In this document: positions 1 through 11,090 of the stretch, piece by piece
How the letters are laid out: each line of letters starts with the position of its first letter
How positions within the stretch are numbered: position 1 is the stretch's first letter
Made by a program: the position numbers and the translations under genes
The notes under the pieces: model-generated
Databases searched by the model: none
Told to the model about the DNA's origin: nothing
What the model saw: the letters and a program-made list of their open reading frames with translations, nothing else
Assembly: GCA_012031215.1 (NCBI GenBank)
Contig: JAAUUB010000019.1
Span: 1-34,412, forward strand
Direction of reading: 5' to 3'
Source: Microscillaceae bacterium
Lineage (GTDB): Bacteria; Bacteroidota; Bacteroidia; Cytophagales; Microscillaceae
Length of the DNA stretch: 34,412 nucleotides

Positions 1-1772
1 CGGACCCGGTGAGCATCCGAATGTGGTCTTCGGCCTGTACATAATGCATGTAGGGCAATGGCCGGCCCGGGCAATCTCCAGGCTTTGTTCTTGGAGGTCT
101 ATTTGCAAAAGGGTGATGGTAATGAAGGATTTAGGGCTCAGACATTGACCCAGGGCTTGGTTAGCAAAAAAAAAGAAAATTCCTCACAGCTAAGGTGGAG
201 GGGTGCCAGGCTTTGAAAAATGCCTTTCATTTGGGCCATGTCAAAGGCGGCATTAGTGCCTTTGCCCGATACATCACCCACGATGAGGGTGATTTTGCCA
301 TTCTTCCCGTTATAATAGTCGTAATAATCGCCTCCTACTTCATAAGCTGGTTTCCAAAAAGCTTCAACATCCAGGGTATCATCGAGGAGTAGTCTTTCGG
401 GCAAGAGGCTGGCTTGAATCCTCTGGGCGATGGCTACCTCTTCTTTAAGCCTTTCGGTTTCAATGGCTTTGCGGAGCAGGCGATAGTTTTCAATGGCGAG
501 GCTGGCTTGGCGAACAAAAGTCTTGATGAGGTCGCGTTTTTCTTCATCGAAGCCATCCGGGCCTTTTTTGAGTAGGGTCAAAGTGCCAAAGTTTTGATGA
601 TTCACCACGAGCGGGGCTTTCAAAACCGATTCAAACGCAAGGGTTTCCTCCGGCTCGTCTGGGTTTTTATCCAGGCGGCCTTGCCGGGCAAAGGTCTGGC
701 TCACCACCCGCCCCAGTCGTTTTCGGCGCGACTGCGCTTTGAACTTTTGAATCGCCCGCAAATCAATGCCCCGGTTGACGGGCAGCAGGGAATGGCCCAT
801 TTCGTCGCGTATTTCAATCCAGGCGGCATCAGCTTTAACCGAGCTGATGGCATTGTCGAGCAAAACTTCATAGACATGGTCTTCTTTTTCACCTGTTTGT
901 AAGGCCTCTGTCAGCCTTTGAAAACTGACTACTTCCTCAATTTTTTTCTCAAAAACGGAGGTGGTGGGCAAATGGAAAAGGATGACCAGAAGAGAAAAAA
1001 TGCTGTAAAAAAACACAAATACAAACATCGCCAGCACATACACGCTGTGGGTGAGGTCAGGGCTGAAGTGATGGTGGTCAGCATGTTCAATGACCGTGTA
1101 GAAAAAATAGTAGGCAAATATGCTAATGAAGAGTAAGAGCAGGATGCTTTGCCATTTTTCTTTTGCGCTTAGATAAGCTACCCAGCCCAGATTGACCGAC
1201 AAGACCAGCCCCATCAACAATAATAAACCAAAAGCAACCAGAAAGGGAAGATTGTGGTAGTCAAACTCAAAAAAATTAAAAAGCAAACTTACCAATAGCA
1301 AATATTCAAACAAATTCCAGGTGCGGGTTACATTTTCGTGCCGCTGGTGGAGAATCATCTTTTTCCAAGAAAAAAAGGCTTGGGTCAAAAAGGCGGTCAT
1401 CAGACCAATGTTTAAATTAAAAAACACATTGGCCAATTGCCATTTCCAGGCTTGCTCAGGTTGGTTTTCTATCAGGTAAATGCCCACTTGCATAAAGATA
1501 GAAAGGGCAGTTGCCACCAGGCCAAAGACAAACAATTGGCTGAGAAAATCCACAAAATGAGGCTCTCGCACCCGGTCTAGCCGCGAATTGATGTAGAAAA
1601 ATACAAAAAGCAGGAAAAAATTGAGCAGGAGGCCTTTGAGGTAAAAATTTACATCAAAGACCTCTCCATTGCTATAGCCCAGCAGCGCAATGACCCGGAT
1701 GCCCAATAATAGCAACCAACTCACCAGATTGACATACACAAATATTCCCAGAGCGCTACGTGGCGAAAGCAT
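1..1772 (-). CDS. 7TM-type sensor / GAF / SpoIIE (PP2C) phosphatase, C-terminus cut by window edge
   Basis: Predicted membrane-bound Ser/Thr phosphatase of the RsbU/SpoIIE class. About eight hydrophobic segments fill the first ~280 residues. A GAF-like region follows (~300-440), then a linker (EVAIAQRIQASLLP) and the start of the SpoIIE domain with GGDYYDYY and GDVSGKGTNAA, which carry metal-binding Asp residues. I chose ATG at 1772; an in-frame TTG at 1796 would add eight residues. The gene follows guaB by 23-47 bases on the same strand and is probably co-transcribed. Two frameshifts are visible. A T9 run (minus strand, about 166-174) needs one more base to continue as FANQALGQCLSP, and another missing base near 48-52 restores GHCPTLHYVQAEDH. 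The true C-terminus lies outside the window. Activity as a PP2C-type phosphatase is family knowledge; the partner (anti-anti-sigma or other) is unknown. Confidence 0.85.
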
Positions 1773-1819
1773 CAATTGTTTCTTAGTTTTTGCCAAATTT
1801 AATCAAAAAAAAGAAATTT

Positions 1820-3281
<1,462 letters not shown>

Positions 3282-3312
3282 GGCAAATAATTTAGATAAG
3301 TTATTTGCCAAG

Positions 3313-3320
3313 CAAAATTA
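3313..3320 (-). promoter_or_regulatory. Possible -7 promoter element of guaB
   Basis: Minus-strand TAATTTTG matches the Bacteroidota sigma-ABfr -7 consensus TAnnTTTG, about 32 bases upstream of the guaB ATG. I see no good TTG -33 element at 18-21 bases, so this is a half-supported call. Confidence 0.4.
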
Positions 3321-3586
3321 GTAAGATTATCGGATTTGTATGCAGATTTTTAAAAGAAAGAATGAGATGTTTTGAAGAAAATATTCCTAAGTTCACAGCG
3401 AAAAACAGGTACTTTGCAAAGCAAGACAGATGACTAACATATATAAAGGAAAATGAAAGGGCTAAGCGGGAGCCCTGGCTTAGACAAAGGGGGACTTATT
3501 GTCGTCAAAGTCAGCAAAAAATGCCCGGTTTTTGCAAAATTATCAAAATGTTTATCAATTATAATTTCCTGCCTAATACTATCAAT

Positions 3587-4002
3587 ATGAAAAAAGTACG
3601 GAGTATAATGCTCATTGATGACAACGAAATTGATAACCTCATCCACGCGCGGTTTTTGAAGGATATGGTCCCGGAGGTAGAGGTTAGCATTTTTCAATCT
3701 TCTGCCCAAGCCCTGGCTTTCCTTATTTCAACGGCGGCACAGAACCCCGAAATTTTACCCGACCTCATCTTACTCGATTTGCACATGCCGATGATGGATG
3801 GGTTTACCTTTATGAAGGCATATCAAGAAGCAAACCTGAGTCAAGTAAAAAAATTAATATCATCGGTCTTTCTTGTTCCATTTTTGACCAGGAAATACAG
3901 GATATACTGGCCCACGATGAAGTAAGTGAGTTCATTATGAAGCCGCTTAATCGACAAAAAATCCGCCAATTGGTGCAAAATAATCTTGCTGTCTCTGAAT
4001 AA
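3587..4002 (+). CDS. Stand-alone response regulator receiver protein (frameshifted)
   Basis: Single receiver (CheY-like) domain with no output domain, so it probably acts by protein contact in a phosphorelay. Seen: the acidic pair in MLIDDNEIDN, the phospho-acceptor Asp in LILLDLHMPMMDGF, and after the frame change the conserved Lys in FIMKPLN. The start ATG at 3587 sits just before MKKVRSIMLIDD. The A7 run at about 3847-3853 lacks one base; adding it continues as INIIGLSCSIFDQEIQ and ends at TAA 4000-4002, giving ~138 residues, the usual size. The gene is divergent from guaB and convergent with the phosphatase gene. No histidine kinase lies nearby. Confidence 0.85.
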
Positions 4003-4025
4003 ACTCCAGCAAAGCACCTGGCAAT

Positions 4026-4457
4026 TTATCCCTGCCGCAGCGTACGCAATAAATCCTTCACATTTTGAATGAGTTGAGGAAGAGCTATCTCAGGCGGAGC
4101 CACATCCAGGTCATCGATATGCCAAAATTGCAACTTGTCTTCCCATTTTGGGAAAATAAGTTGCACCATTGGCCGGTGCTCGGCTTCTTTTAAGGCAATA
4201 ATGTGGCTGGCCCTTTGCAGGTCTTCTTCTCTCAGGGCTTGTGGATACTGGCTCAAATCCACTTTTATTTCCAGTTTTTCTAGGGCAAACCTGGCATAGG
4301 GCGAGATAGGGCCTACATTGCCGGCATTGGGGGCAAAGCCGCGCGAAAAGGCCTGCCAATCCTGCCCCTGCACTTGGGCTTCGTGCATAAAGAAATACTC
4401 CGCAAAACGGCTCCGATAATAATTGCCAGTACAGACAAATAAGACAGAAACAGCCAT
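4026..4457 (-). CDS. Low-molecular-weight phosphotyrosine phosphatase family protein
   Basis: Cytosolic phosphatase of the LMW-PTP/arsenate reductase-like fold. The P-loop CTGNYYRS (C-x5-R) lies directly after the first beta strand (VSVLFV), as in the family, and DLDVAPP near the C-terminus holds the likely general-acid Asp. Length ~143 residues is normal. I prefer ATG 4457 (MAVSVLFVC); ATG 4472 would add MKIKN. The P-loop reads NYYRS rather than the common NICRSP, so true tyrosine phosphatase activity is not assured. The gene is divergent from the HMG-CoA lyase-like gene and convergent with the response regulator. Confidence 0.8.
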   Translation of the reverse strand: MAVSVLFVCTGNYYRSRFAEYFFMHEAQVQGQDWQAFSRGFAPNAGNVGPISPYARFALEKLEIKVDLSQYPQALREEDLQRASHIIALKEAEHRPMVQLIFPKWEDKLQFWHIDDLDVAPPEIALPQLIQNVKDLLRTLRQG

Positions 4458-4635
4458 ATTTTTTATTTTCATTGAATCTTATCACAAATTAAGGTCATTG
4501 GCGGCAAAGCCCAGGCCCGGCACAAATTTTTTTACCCTGGCTTAACCCAAGCGCAATAATCAAGTACAGGTATTGGGCATTTGGAGGGAAATAGGTAATT
4601 TGGGCATTTATTGGCATATCTGTTATCCTTGCCTT

Positions 4636-5496
4636 ATGAAACTGATTGAATGTCCGCGTGATGCCATGCAAGGCCTTCCGGGCTTTATTCCTACCCAAAC
4701 CAAGATTGAGTATCTCAATCAGTTACTACGGGTCGGGTTTGATACCCTTGATTTTGGCAGTTTTGTGTCGCCGGAGGCCATTCCACAAATGCGCGACACT
4801 GCCGAAGTGCTGGCTGGTCTTGATTTATCGCAAACAAATACCCGCTTGTTGGCCATCGTGGCAAACCGCCGAGGAGCCGAAACCGCCTGCACTTTTCCAG
4901 AAATAGCCTATCTGGGCTATCCGCTTTCTATTTCCGAAACCTTCCAACGCCGCAATACCCACCGGGGCATCGCTGAATCGCTGGCCCTGGTGGCCGAGAT
5001 ACAGGCAATGAGCCAGATGGCGGGCAAAGCCCTGGTTACTTATATTTCTATGGGTTTTGGCAATCCTTATGGCGACCCCTATAACCGGGAGATAGTGTTG
5101 GATTTTGCCCAAAAGCTGGCCGATATGGGAGTGCGCATCATTGCCCTGGCCGATACCATTGGGGCCTCCAACCCGGAAAATATTCATTTTTTGTTTAGCA
5201 CACTGATTCCGGCCTTTCCCACGGTGGAGTTTGGGGCGCATCTTCATTCTACGCCTCAAAGCGTAGTTGAAAAGCTGGAAGCTGCCTTAGCGGCGGGCTG
5301 TTGTCGCTTTGATGGGGCCTTCTTGGGTTTTGGGGGCTGTCCGATGGCCCGGGATGAACTGGTGGGCAATATGCCTATGGAGCAGATGTGTTATTTTTTG
5401 CAACAAAAGGGCTTTGATTTAGGCGTAAATCCCACTGCATTTAGGAAAAGCCTTGAACTGGCGCAAAGTGTTTTTTTGGGCAATGAAGCCCATTGA
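4636..5496 (+). CDS. Hydroxymethylglutaryl-CoA lyase-like enzyme (HMGL family)
   Basis: Predicted to cleave HMG-CoA to acetoacetate and acetyl-CoA in leucine/ketone body catabolism; the HMGL-like family also includes isopropylmalate and homocitrate synthases. The ~286-residue TIM barrel opens with IECPRDAMQG (catalytic Arg-Asp). It holds GAHLHSTP (metal-binding His pair) and ends with FGGCPMARDELVGN, carrying the lyase signature Cys in GGCP. The absence of a C-terminal regulatory domain favours HMG-CoA lyase. The chosen start is the ATG before KLIECPRDA; an upstream in-frame ATG at 4573 would add a non-conserved stretch. The gene is intact. The upstream spacer carries a 10-base direct repeat (TTGGGCATTT at 4573 and 4600). 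Confidence 0.75.
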   Translation: MKLIECPRDAMQGLPGFIPTQTKIEYLNQLLRVGFDTLDFGSFVSPEAIPQMRDTAEVLAGLDLSQTNTRLLAIVANRRGAETACTFPEIAYLGYPLSISETFQRRNTHRGIAESLALVAEIQAMSQMAGKALVTYISMGFGNPYGDPYNREIVLDFAQKLADMGVRIIALADTIGASNPENIHFLFSTLIPAFPTVEFGAHLHSTPQSVVEKLEAALAAGCCRFDGAFLGFGGCPMARDELVGNMPMEQMCYFLQQKGFDLGVNPTAFRKSLELAQSVFLGNEAH

Positions 5497-5639
5497 GAAC
5501 CGGGCTTTATTCCTGTTGATTTTGCCTTAGGCTTTTATCTCAAATAAGAAAGAAATAGCTTTCATTTATGCTTCGATAAAAAATTTGGGTAAGACCCACC
5601 AGATTCCTCCAATTTTGCGGGAGCATTACGAAACAAGGA

Positions 5640-7485
5640 ATGAAGAAGAAAAAATCAATTTGGCGCAAGACGCAAATCTTTTTTCGGGCCACTCGCCGCC
5701 TGCTTAATATCCACTCTAGCTCTGACCCCACCGGTACGATAGAGGACATCTGTGCCAATATTGTCATCAAGGGGTATAATATCTGGATTTTAGTCTGCTC
5801 GGCGCTACTGGCCTCTATCGGCTTGGACACCAACTCAACGGCAGTCATAATCGGGGCTATGCTCATCTCACCTTTGATGTCGCCAATTTTGGGAGTTGGG
5901 CTGGGGCTGGGCATCAATGATTGGGATGTATTTGTGCTTTCATTGCGGAACTTGGGCATTGCCACCATTTCCAGTTTGCTGGCCAGTGTGGTGTATTTCA
6001 ACATTACGCCCTTGGGAGAGCCGACCAGCGAAATCCTGGCCCGGACGGAACCCACCCTGCTGGATGTAGGAGTAGCACTTTTTGGGGGAATAGCGGGCAT
6101 TGTCTCGGGCTCGCGTCGTGAAAAAACGAATGCTATTCCGGGGGTAGCCATTGCTACAGCCCTGATGCCCCCCCTTTGTGCAGCGGGCTATGGCCTGGCC
6201 AATCTGAATTTTAGCATCTTCCTGGGGGCTTTTTATTTGTTTTTTATCAATGCGGTATTTATCAGCATTTCTACTTTTCTGATTGTGCGCTATTTGCGTT
6301 TTCCGATGCATCGCGAGCCAGACGAAAAGACCCGAAGAACCATGCACAGGGTCATGCTTATTTCGCTTATTATCGTGATTTCTCCCAGTGTTTACTTTCT
6401 TTACACCGTCATCAACCGCATCCGAACGGTGCAGCAAATCAATACCCTGATTGATGAGGTAAAGGAGGTCATCACGCGCGACAACCGCCACGAGGTTTTG
6501 AATGTGGAGCGTCCGCGCACCAATGAAGAACTCAAAAATATGAAGCATATCAAGATATATGTGTCGGGCAATCCGATTGACTCGGCCCTGATGCGCTATT
6601 ATGATGAACGGTTTCGGGAAATAGGCGACTTTGATTTCAGTGTTTCACGGATTAGCAATTATTCCTCGGAAGAGATTCGGCAATTTACCGCCGAAAATAC
6701 TCGCGAAAACATCCTTAAGCTTGAGACCCGCCTGACAGAACTGCAATCGCAACTGGACACGGCCCTGGTGCGGCTGCGGGAGGTCAATATCAAACGGGGA
6801 CAAAGAATCATGGCGGTACAATTGCTGCGAGAGCTACAGGTGTTTTATACCAATCTGGATACACTCGAAATCTATGACTACCGCTTGCCCAAAGGCCAGC
6901 GGGGAGGCCTGGAAAAGGAAAGCAGCAGAAGTTTGACCGAGCTTATATCGGAAAGTATGAACTTTTCGGGCCTTAAAGGCTTGGAAGTAAGCCTGGTTTG
7001 GGAAGTAGTAAATCAGGATATGTATCCATTTATGGGTGTAAGGCTAAAGGTGTTTGAGCCTTTGGAGCGCCAGTGGCAGGAAATGATGGAAAATTTGATG
7101 GTTTTGAAGGGCAACCCAAAATTTCCTTATCTGACTTTTGTGAGTGAGCCAGTACTGGACAATGTGCTGCCTTATTTTGATATAAGTAAAAATACTCGTT
7201 TTCCTTTCTTGAATTTTGCGCTTCGGGACAGTGTCATCGCCGCCCAAAAGCGAAGCCTTGCCGATACCTCTGGGATACAAAGTCAAAAAAACAAACCAAC
7301 ACTCAACCCAATATTGCCCACCAAGCCTAATCTTTCGCGAAATTCGCGCCCGCCTGGTGTGGCGGGGACTTTATACGCCCAACGATGAGCAGAATATCTA
7401 TCGCTTTCTCAAGATTAAGCTTGATATCCGTCCGCGAGAGGACACCCTTCGGATCGAGAACTTTATCCAAGGCGGGGGGATTTGA
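5640..7485 (+). CDS. DUF389 family membrane protein with long C-terminal region (frameshifted near its end)
   Basis: Integral membrane protein of unknown function. The DUF389 core is clear in residues ~30-220: a hydrophobic helix, then STAVIIGAMLISPLMSPILG, further segments, GIAGIVSGSRREKTNAIPGVAIATALMPPLCAAGYGL (read in parts) and two more helices. The remaining ~370 residues are soluble-looking and include a coiled-coil stretch (~residues 355-395, ENILKLETRLTELQSQLDTA). The first frame ends at 7388, but a second frame reads FREIRARLVWRGLYTPND and ends at 7485 in coding-like sequence. I place a frame change between about 7270 and 7340 (one extra or two missing bases), giving ~614 residues. 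The neighbouring glycogen genes do not suggest a role. Confidence 0.75.
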
Positions 7486-7551
7486 CGAGCCAATACGAAA
7501 AAATATATATTAAAGAATTGCAGGAAAAGGACTTGATTTTCAACAATCCTC

Positions 7552-7580
7552 TTGTACTTTTAAGAAACATTATACCTTTA
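7552..7580 (+). promoter_or_regulatory. Predicted promoter of the glycogen cassette
   Basis: TTG at 7552-7554, an 18-base spacer, then TACCTTTA at 7573-7580, one mismatch from TAnnTTTG. It lies 64 bases upstream of the debranching enzyme ATG, and transcription would begin near 7586-7588, exactly where a hairpin starts. Confidence 0.5.
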
Positions 7581-7587
7581 CACAAAG

Positions 7588-7618
7588 CAGGTGATTGTTG
7601 CGAATGGTCGCGCACCTG
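7588..7618 (+). promoter_or_regulatory. 5' leader hairpin of the debranching-enzyme gene
   Basis: Outer arms CAGGTG (7588-7593) and CACCTG (7613-7618) enclose inner arms GCGA (7600-7603) and TCGC (7608-7611) with an ATGG loop. Given the predicted start point, this would be the 5' end of the mRNA. It could stabilise the transcript or be a DNA operator; no function is shown. Confidence 0.4.
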
Positions 7619-7643
7619 ATGATTATTAAGCAGATGACCGCTC

Positions 7644-9623
7644 ATGAGCTACCTTGATTTTGACAAAGAAGAACTCGTAAATCTCGAATATTCGCTGGCC
7701 CGCGAAACCATCCGTACGAATCGGAGCGGCTCTTTTGCTAGTAGCACTATCGTGGGCTGTAACACCCGCAAATACCACGGATTGCTTATCACTCCGCTGG
7801 AGGCTTTTAAGGGAGAGAGGCATGTCCTGCTTTCTACCTTAGATGCTACCATTGTCCAGAAAGAAAATCGATTTCCGTTGGGAATTCATAAGTTTCCAGG
7901 GGGGCATTTTTTTCCAAAAGGGCATATGTATGTGGCCGATTTCAGCATGGAGCCTATTCCCAAGATCACCTACCGCATTGGGAGCTTATTACTCACGCGA
8001 GAGATATTGCTGGTGCAAGAAGAAGAGCAGATTCTGGTGCGCTACGAACTTCTTGAAACCCCCGAGCCCATCCTGATGCAGATGCAGCCTTTTCTGGCTT
8101 TTCGAAACATTCACCAACTGAGCCAGGCCAATATGGACGCATCCCTCGATTTTGGCTGGGTCAAAAATGGAGTAAAGCTTCGGATGTATGCCCATTATCC
8201 CTATCTGTTTTTGCAATCCTCCAAGGCCATGGAGTTTGTGCCTGCTCCTGATTGGCATTATAACGTCGAGTACCCCGAAGAGCAAAAAAGGGGTTATGAA
8301 TATCAGGAAGACCTTTTTATGCCCGGTTATTTTGAACTTTCCCTCAAAAAAGGAGACAGCTTCATCTTTTCGGCTTCCCTTAAAGAAGCCATGCCCGTAG
8401 GTTTGAAAAAGCTTTTTGACAAACAACTTCAGAAGAGAATCCCCCGCAACAGCTACGAAAATTGCCTGCTCAACTCGGCCCAGCAGTTTCTGCTACGCAA
8501 AGAAGATAAAACCGAGCTTATTGCCGGTTACCCCTGGTTTGAAAAATGGGGCCGCGATACCTTCATTGCCCTGCCTGGCTTGACCCTGGCCATTGAAGAT
8601 ACGAGCACCTGCCGCGAAATATTGGAAAGCAAGACCGCCGAAATAAAAGGGGGGCTTTTTATTAACAATGGGGAAACCAGCCCGCCTAAATACAACTCTG
8701 CGGATGCACCGCTTTGGTTTATCTGGGCTTTGCAACAATACACCCTCCACACCGGCCAGAAACACTATGTCTGGGAGCGATTCGGCCTACACATCCAGGC
8801 CATCTTGGACGCTTTTCGCCACGGAACCGAATACAATATCCAGATGCTGCCCAATGGGCTAATCTATGCCGGGGTGGAGGGAGAAGCCCTGACCTGGATG
8901 GATTCTTCTATGGCGGGCCATAACTACACCGCCCGGATAGGCTGCCCGGTAGAAATCAATGCCCTCTGGTACAATGCCCTCTGTTTTGCCCTCGAGCTGG
9001 CTCAGCAGGCACAGGATGCCACCTTTGAAAAACATTGGAAGGACCTGCCCCCGCTCATTGCGCATTCATTTCGTGAGGTCTTTTGGAGCGATGAAAAGCA
9101 ATACCTGGCCGATTATGTACGGGAGGAGTATAAAGACTGGGCCGTTCGCCCCAATCAAGTATTTGCTACTTCGTTGGCATATTCGCCCCTGAGCGAGGAG
9201 CAAAAGCAAAAAGTGCTGGAGATAGTCGAGGATGAATTGCTCACCCCTAAGGGATTGCGAACCCTTTCGCCCGCCCACCCTGATTATAAAGGATTGTATG
9301 AAGGCAGCCCCGAAGAGCGCGATGCCGCCTATCATCAGGGAACCGTATGGCCCTGGCTTCTGGGACATTTTTGCGAGGGCCTGCTCAAAATCTATGGCCC
9401 GGCTCGGCTGGCCCTGGTAGAGGAAATTTATCTTGGTTTTGAAGAAGAAATGTGGCTGCACGGACTGGGCTCGATATCGGAAATTTATGACGGCAATCCT
9501 CCCCACCGCCCCAATGGGGCGATTTCGCAGGCCTGGAGTGTAGCCGAATTATTGCGCATCCGTCAGTTTATTCAACATTACCGCCAGCAGGCTCCGGCCC
9601 TTAGTGCGGAATTGGAAATCTAG
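7644..9623 (+). CDS. Glycogen debranching enzyme, amylo-alpha-1,6-glucosidase (GH133)
   Basis: Predicted to hydrolyse alpha-1,6 branch points of glycogen or limit dextrins in the cytosol. The ~659 residues show the N-terminal beta-rich GDE domain (NTRKYHGLLI near residue 41, typical of bacterial GDE_N) and a C-terminal (alpha/alpha)6 catalytic domain. The latter contains AGYPWFEKWGRDTFIALPGL, TWMDSSMAGHNYTARIG, CPVEINALWYNAL, DAAYHQGTVWPWLLGHF and SEIYDGNPPHRPNGAISQAW, all conserved blocks of the family. No signal peptide. The reading frame is intact. It is the first gene of a same-strand set with a GT4 transferase and a GH57 protein, an arrangement familiar from other Bacteroidota, which supports glycogen turnover. 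Predicted promoter and leader hairpin are listed separately. Confidence 0.9.
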   Translation: MSYLDFDKEELVNLEYSLARETIRTNRSGSFASSTIVGCNTRKYHGLLITPLEAFKGERHVLLSTLDATIVQKENRFPLGIHKFPGGHFFPKGHMYVADFSMEPIPKITYRIGSLLLTREILLVQEEEQILVRYELLETPEPILMQMQPFLAFRNIHQLSQANMDASLDFGWVKNGVKLRMYAHYPYLFLQSSKAMEFVPAPDWHYNVEYPEEQKRGYEYQEDLFMPGYFELSLKKGDSFIFSASLKEAMPVGLKKLFDKQLQKRIPRNSYENCLLNSAQQFLLRKEDKTELIAGYPWFEKWGRDTFIALPGLTLAIEDTSTCREILESKTAEIKGGLFINNGETSPPKYNSADAPLWFIWALQQYTLHTGQKHYVWERFGLHIQAILDAFRHGTEYNIQMLPNGLIYAGVEGEALTWMDSSMAGHNYTARIGCPVEINALWYNALCFALELAQQAQDATFEKHWKDLPPLIAHSFREVFWSDEKQYLADYVREEYKDWAVRPNQVFATSLAYSPLSEEQKQKVLEIVEDELLTPKGLRTLSPAHPDYKGLYEGSPEERDAAYHQGTVWPWLLGHFCEGLLKIYGPARLALVEEIYLGFEEEMWLHGLGSISEIYDGNPPHRPNGAISQAWSVAELLRIRQFIQHYRQQAPALSAELEI

Positions 9624-9680
9624 CAGGACAGAAAGGGAGCATTGGGTATTCACGGATGATAAATCAATAGGAAAAAGAAA

Positions 9681-9721
9681 AGTGCCTCTTTTTTGGCACT
9701 ATCGCTCATAACATAAATTTG
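9681..9721 (+). promoter_or_regulatory. Promoter of the GT4 gene overlapping an inverted repeat
   Basis: TTTG at 9692-9695, an 18-base spacer and TAAATTTG at 9714-9721 match the Bacteroidota promoter consensus. The -33 element sits inside a palindrome: AGTGCC (9681-9686), 8 bases, GGCACT (9695-9700), which may be an operator or a weak terminator hairpin of the upstream gene. The ATG at 9730 is so close that the transcript would be nearly leaderless. Confidence 0.55.
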
Positions 9722-9729
9722 GGATTACA

Positions 9730-11024
9730 ATGCGAAAGCTTCGCGTATTGATGTTTGGTTGGGAGTATCCCCCGCATATTACCGGCGGCCTGGGAACAGC
9801 CTGCTTTGGCCTTACCGAAGGACTGGCCCAAACTGACCTGGACCTGGTCTTTGTGGTGCCCAAAGCCTATGGCGACGAGGACCAGCACCTGGCCCGCATC
9901 ATCGGGGCCGGAGAGATAGAAGTGAAGCGCAAACAATACTTGTATAAATATACTGGGCAAACCCAAGATTTTGTGCAGGTCAAGGAGTGGATGCTGCCCC
10001 TATCGCCCAATGCCGCCTTTTATGAGCACCATCGCCACCAGCTACTCGATACCCACGACCGCACTGAAAGCGAAATCTGGGGCCATTTTCATTTTGAAGG
10101 ACGCTATGGCACAAGCCTCTATGAAGAAGTGGAGAACTACGCCCTGGTAGCCGCCGAAATTGCCCGCCAGCACGATTTTGACCTCATCCATGCCCACGAC
10201 TGGCTTACTTATGAAGCCGGTATGATGGCCAAAAAAATCAGTGGCAAACCTTTGGTGGTGCATGTCCACGCGACGGAGTTTGACCGAAGCGGGCGTTTTG
10301 TCAATCAAAGGGTCTTTGAAATTGAAAAAAAGGGATGGAAGCCGCCGACCGAGTGCTGACCGTGAGCAATCTGACCAAAAAAATCGCCGTAGAAAAATAC
10401 GGCATTCCGGCCCACAAAATCACCACGGTTTATAATGCCGTAAAACCCAACGAAAGCAGCTCCGAAACTTTTACCAAAAACACGGACGACAAAATTGTTA
10501 CCTTCCTGGGGCGCATCACCTTACAAAAAGGCCCGGAATATTTTGTAGAGGCCGCCAAGCGGGTCATTGAGCGAATGCCCAAAGTGCGCTTTGTGATGGC
10601 CGGAAGCGGCGATATGTTGCCCCGGATGGTCAAAAGGGTGGCCGAACTGGGCATTGCCGAGCGATTCCACTTCACCGGGTTTTTGCAAGGCACCGAAGTG
10701 GACCAAATGCTGGCCATGAGCGATGTCTATGTGATGCCCTCTGTTTCTGAGCCTTTTGGTATCTCGCCGCTCGAGGCCATGCGCAATCATGTGCCCGTCA
10801 TTATTTCGCGCCAGTCGGGGGTGTCCGAAATTCTGAAATATGCCATCAAAATTGATTTTTGGGATATAGAAGCCATGGCCGATGCCATCTATGGCCTGCT
10901 CAACTACAAGGGCCTTTCCCGGATGTTTCGAAAATATGGCAAAGATGAAGTAGATAGCCTCCGTTGGGAAAAACCTGCCCGCGAAGTGCGTCAGATTTAT
11001 GAAGCTTTGTGCCGCCCTGATTAA
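9730..11024 (+). CDS. GT4 glycosyltransferase, glycogen/starch synthase-like (frameshifted)
   Basis: Probably elongates or modifies alpha-1,4-glucan using a nucleotide sugar. The N-terminal Rossmann domain opens with VLMFGWEYPPHITGGLGTAC, the glycogen-synthase-like donor loop (GGLG), and contains HAHDWLTYEAG. The C-terminal GT-B domain shows TVSNLTK, FLGRITLQKGPEYFVEAA and SEPFGISPLEAM with the E-x7-E retaining motif. The frame breaks at 10325-10335, where A7G3 lacks one base; adding it joins EIEKKG to MEAADRVLTVSN and gives ~431 residues, normal for this group. Two pieces of one gene. Donor (ADP- or UDP-glucose) cannot be told from sequence. It lies between GH133 and GH57 genes, with its own predicted promoter. 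Confidence 0.88.
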
Positions 11025-11090
11025 AGGATAGGCAAATACCTGACTGTTTTCAAATGTTTATCAAGTAGAAACCTGAGACTTAAAAAAATT

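Noticed and set aside
3412-3421. Palindrome CTTTGCAAAG near guaB
   Set aside because: Short, AT-rich, and not placed against a promoter; likely chance.
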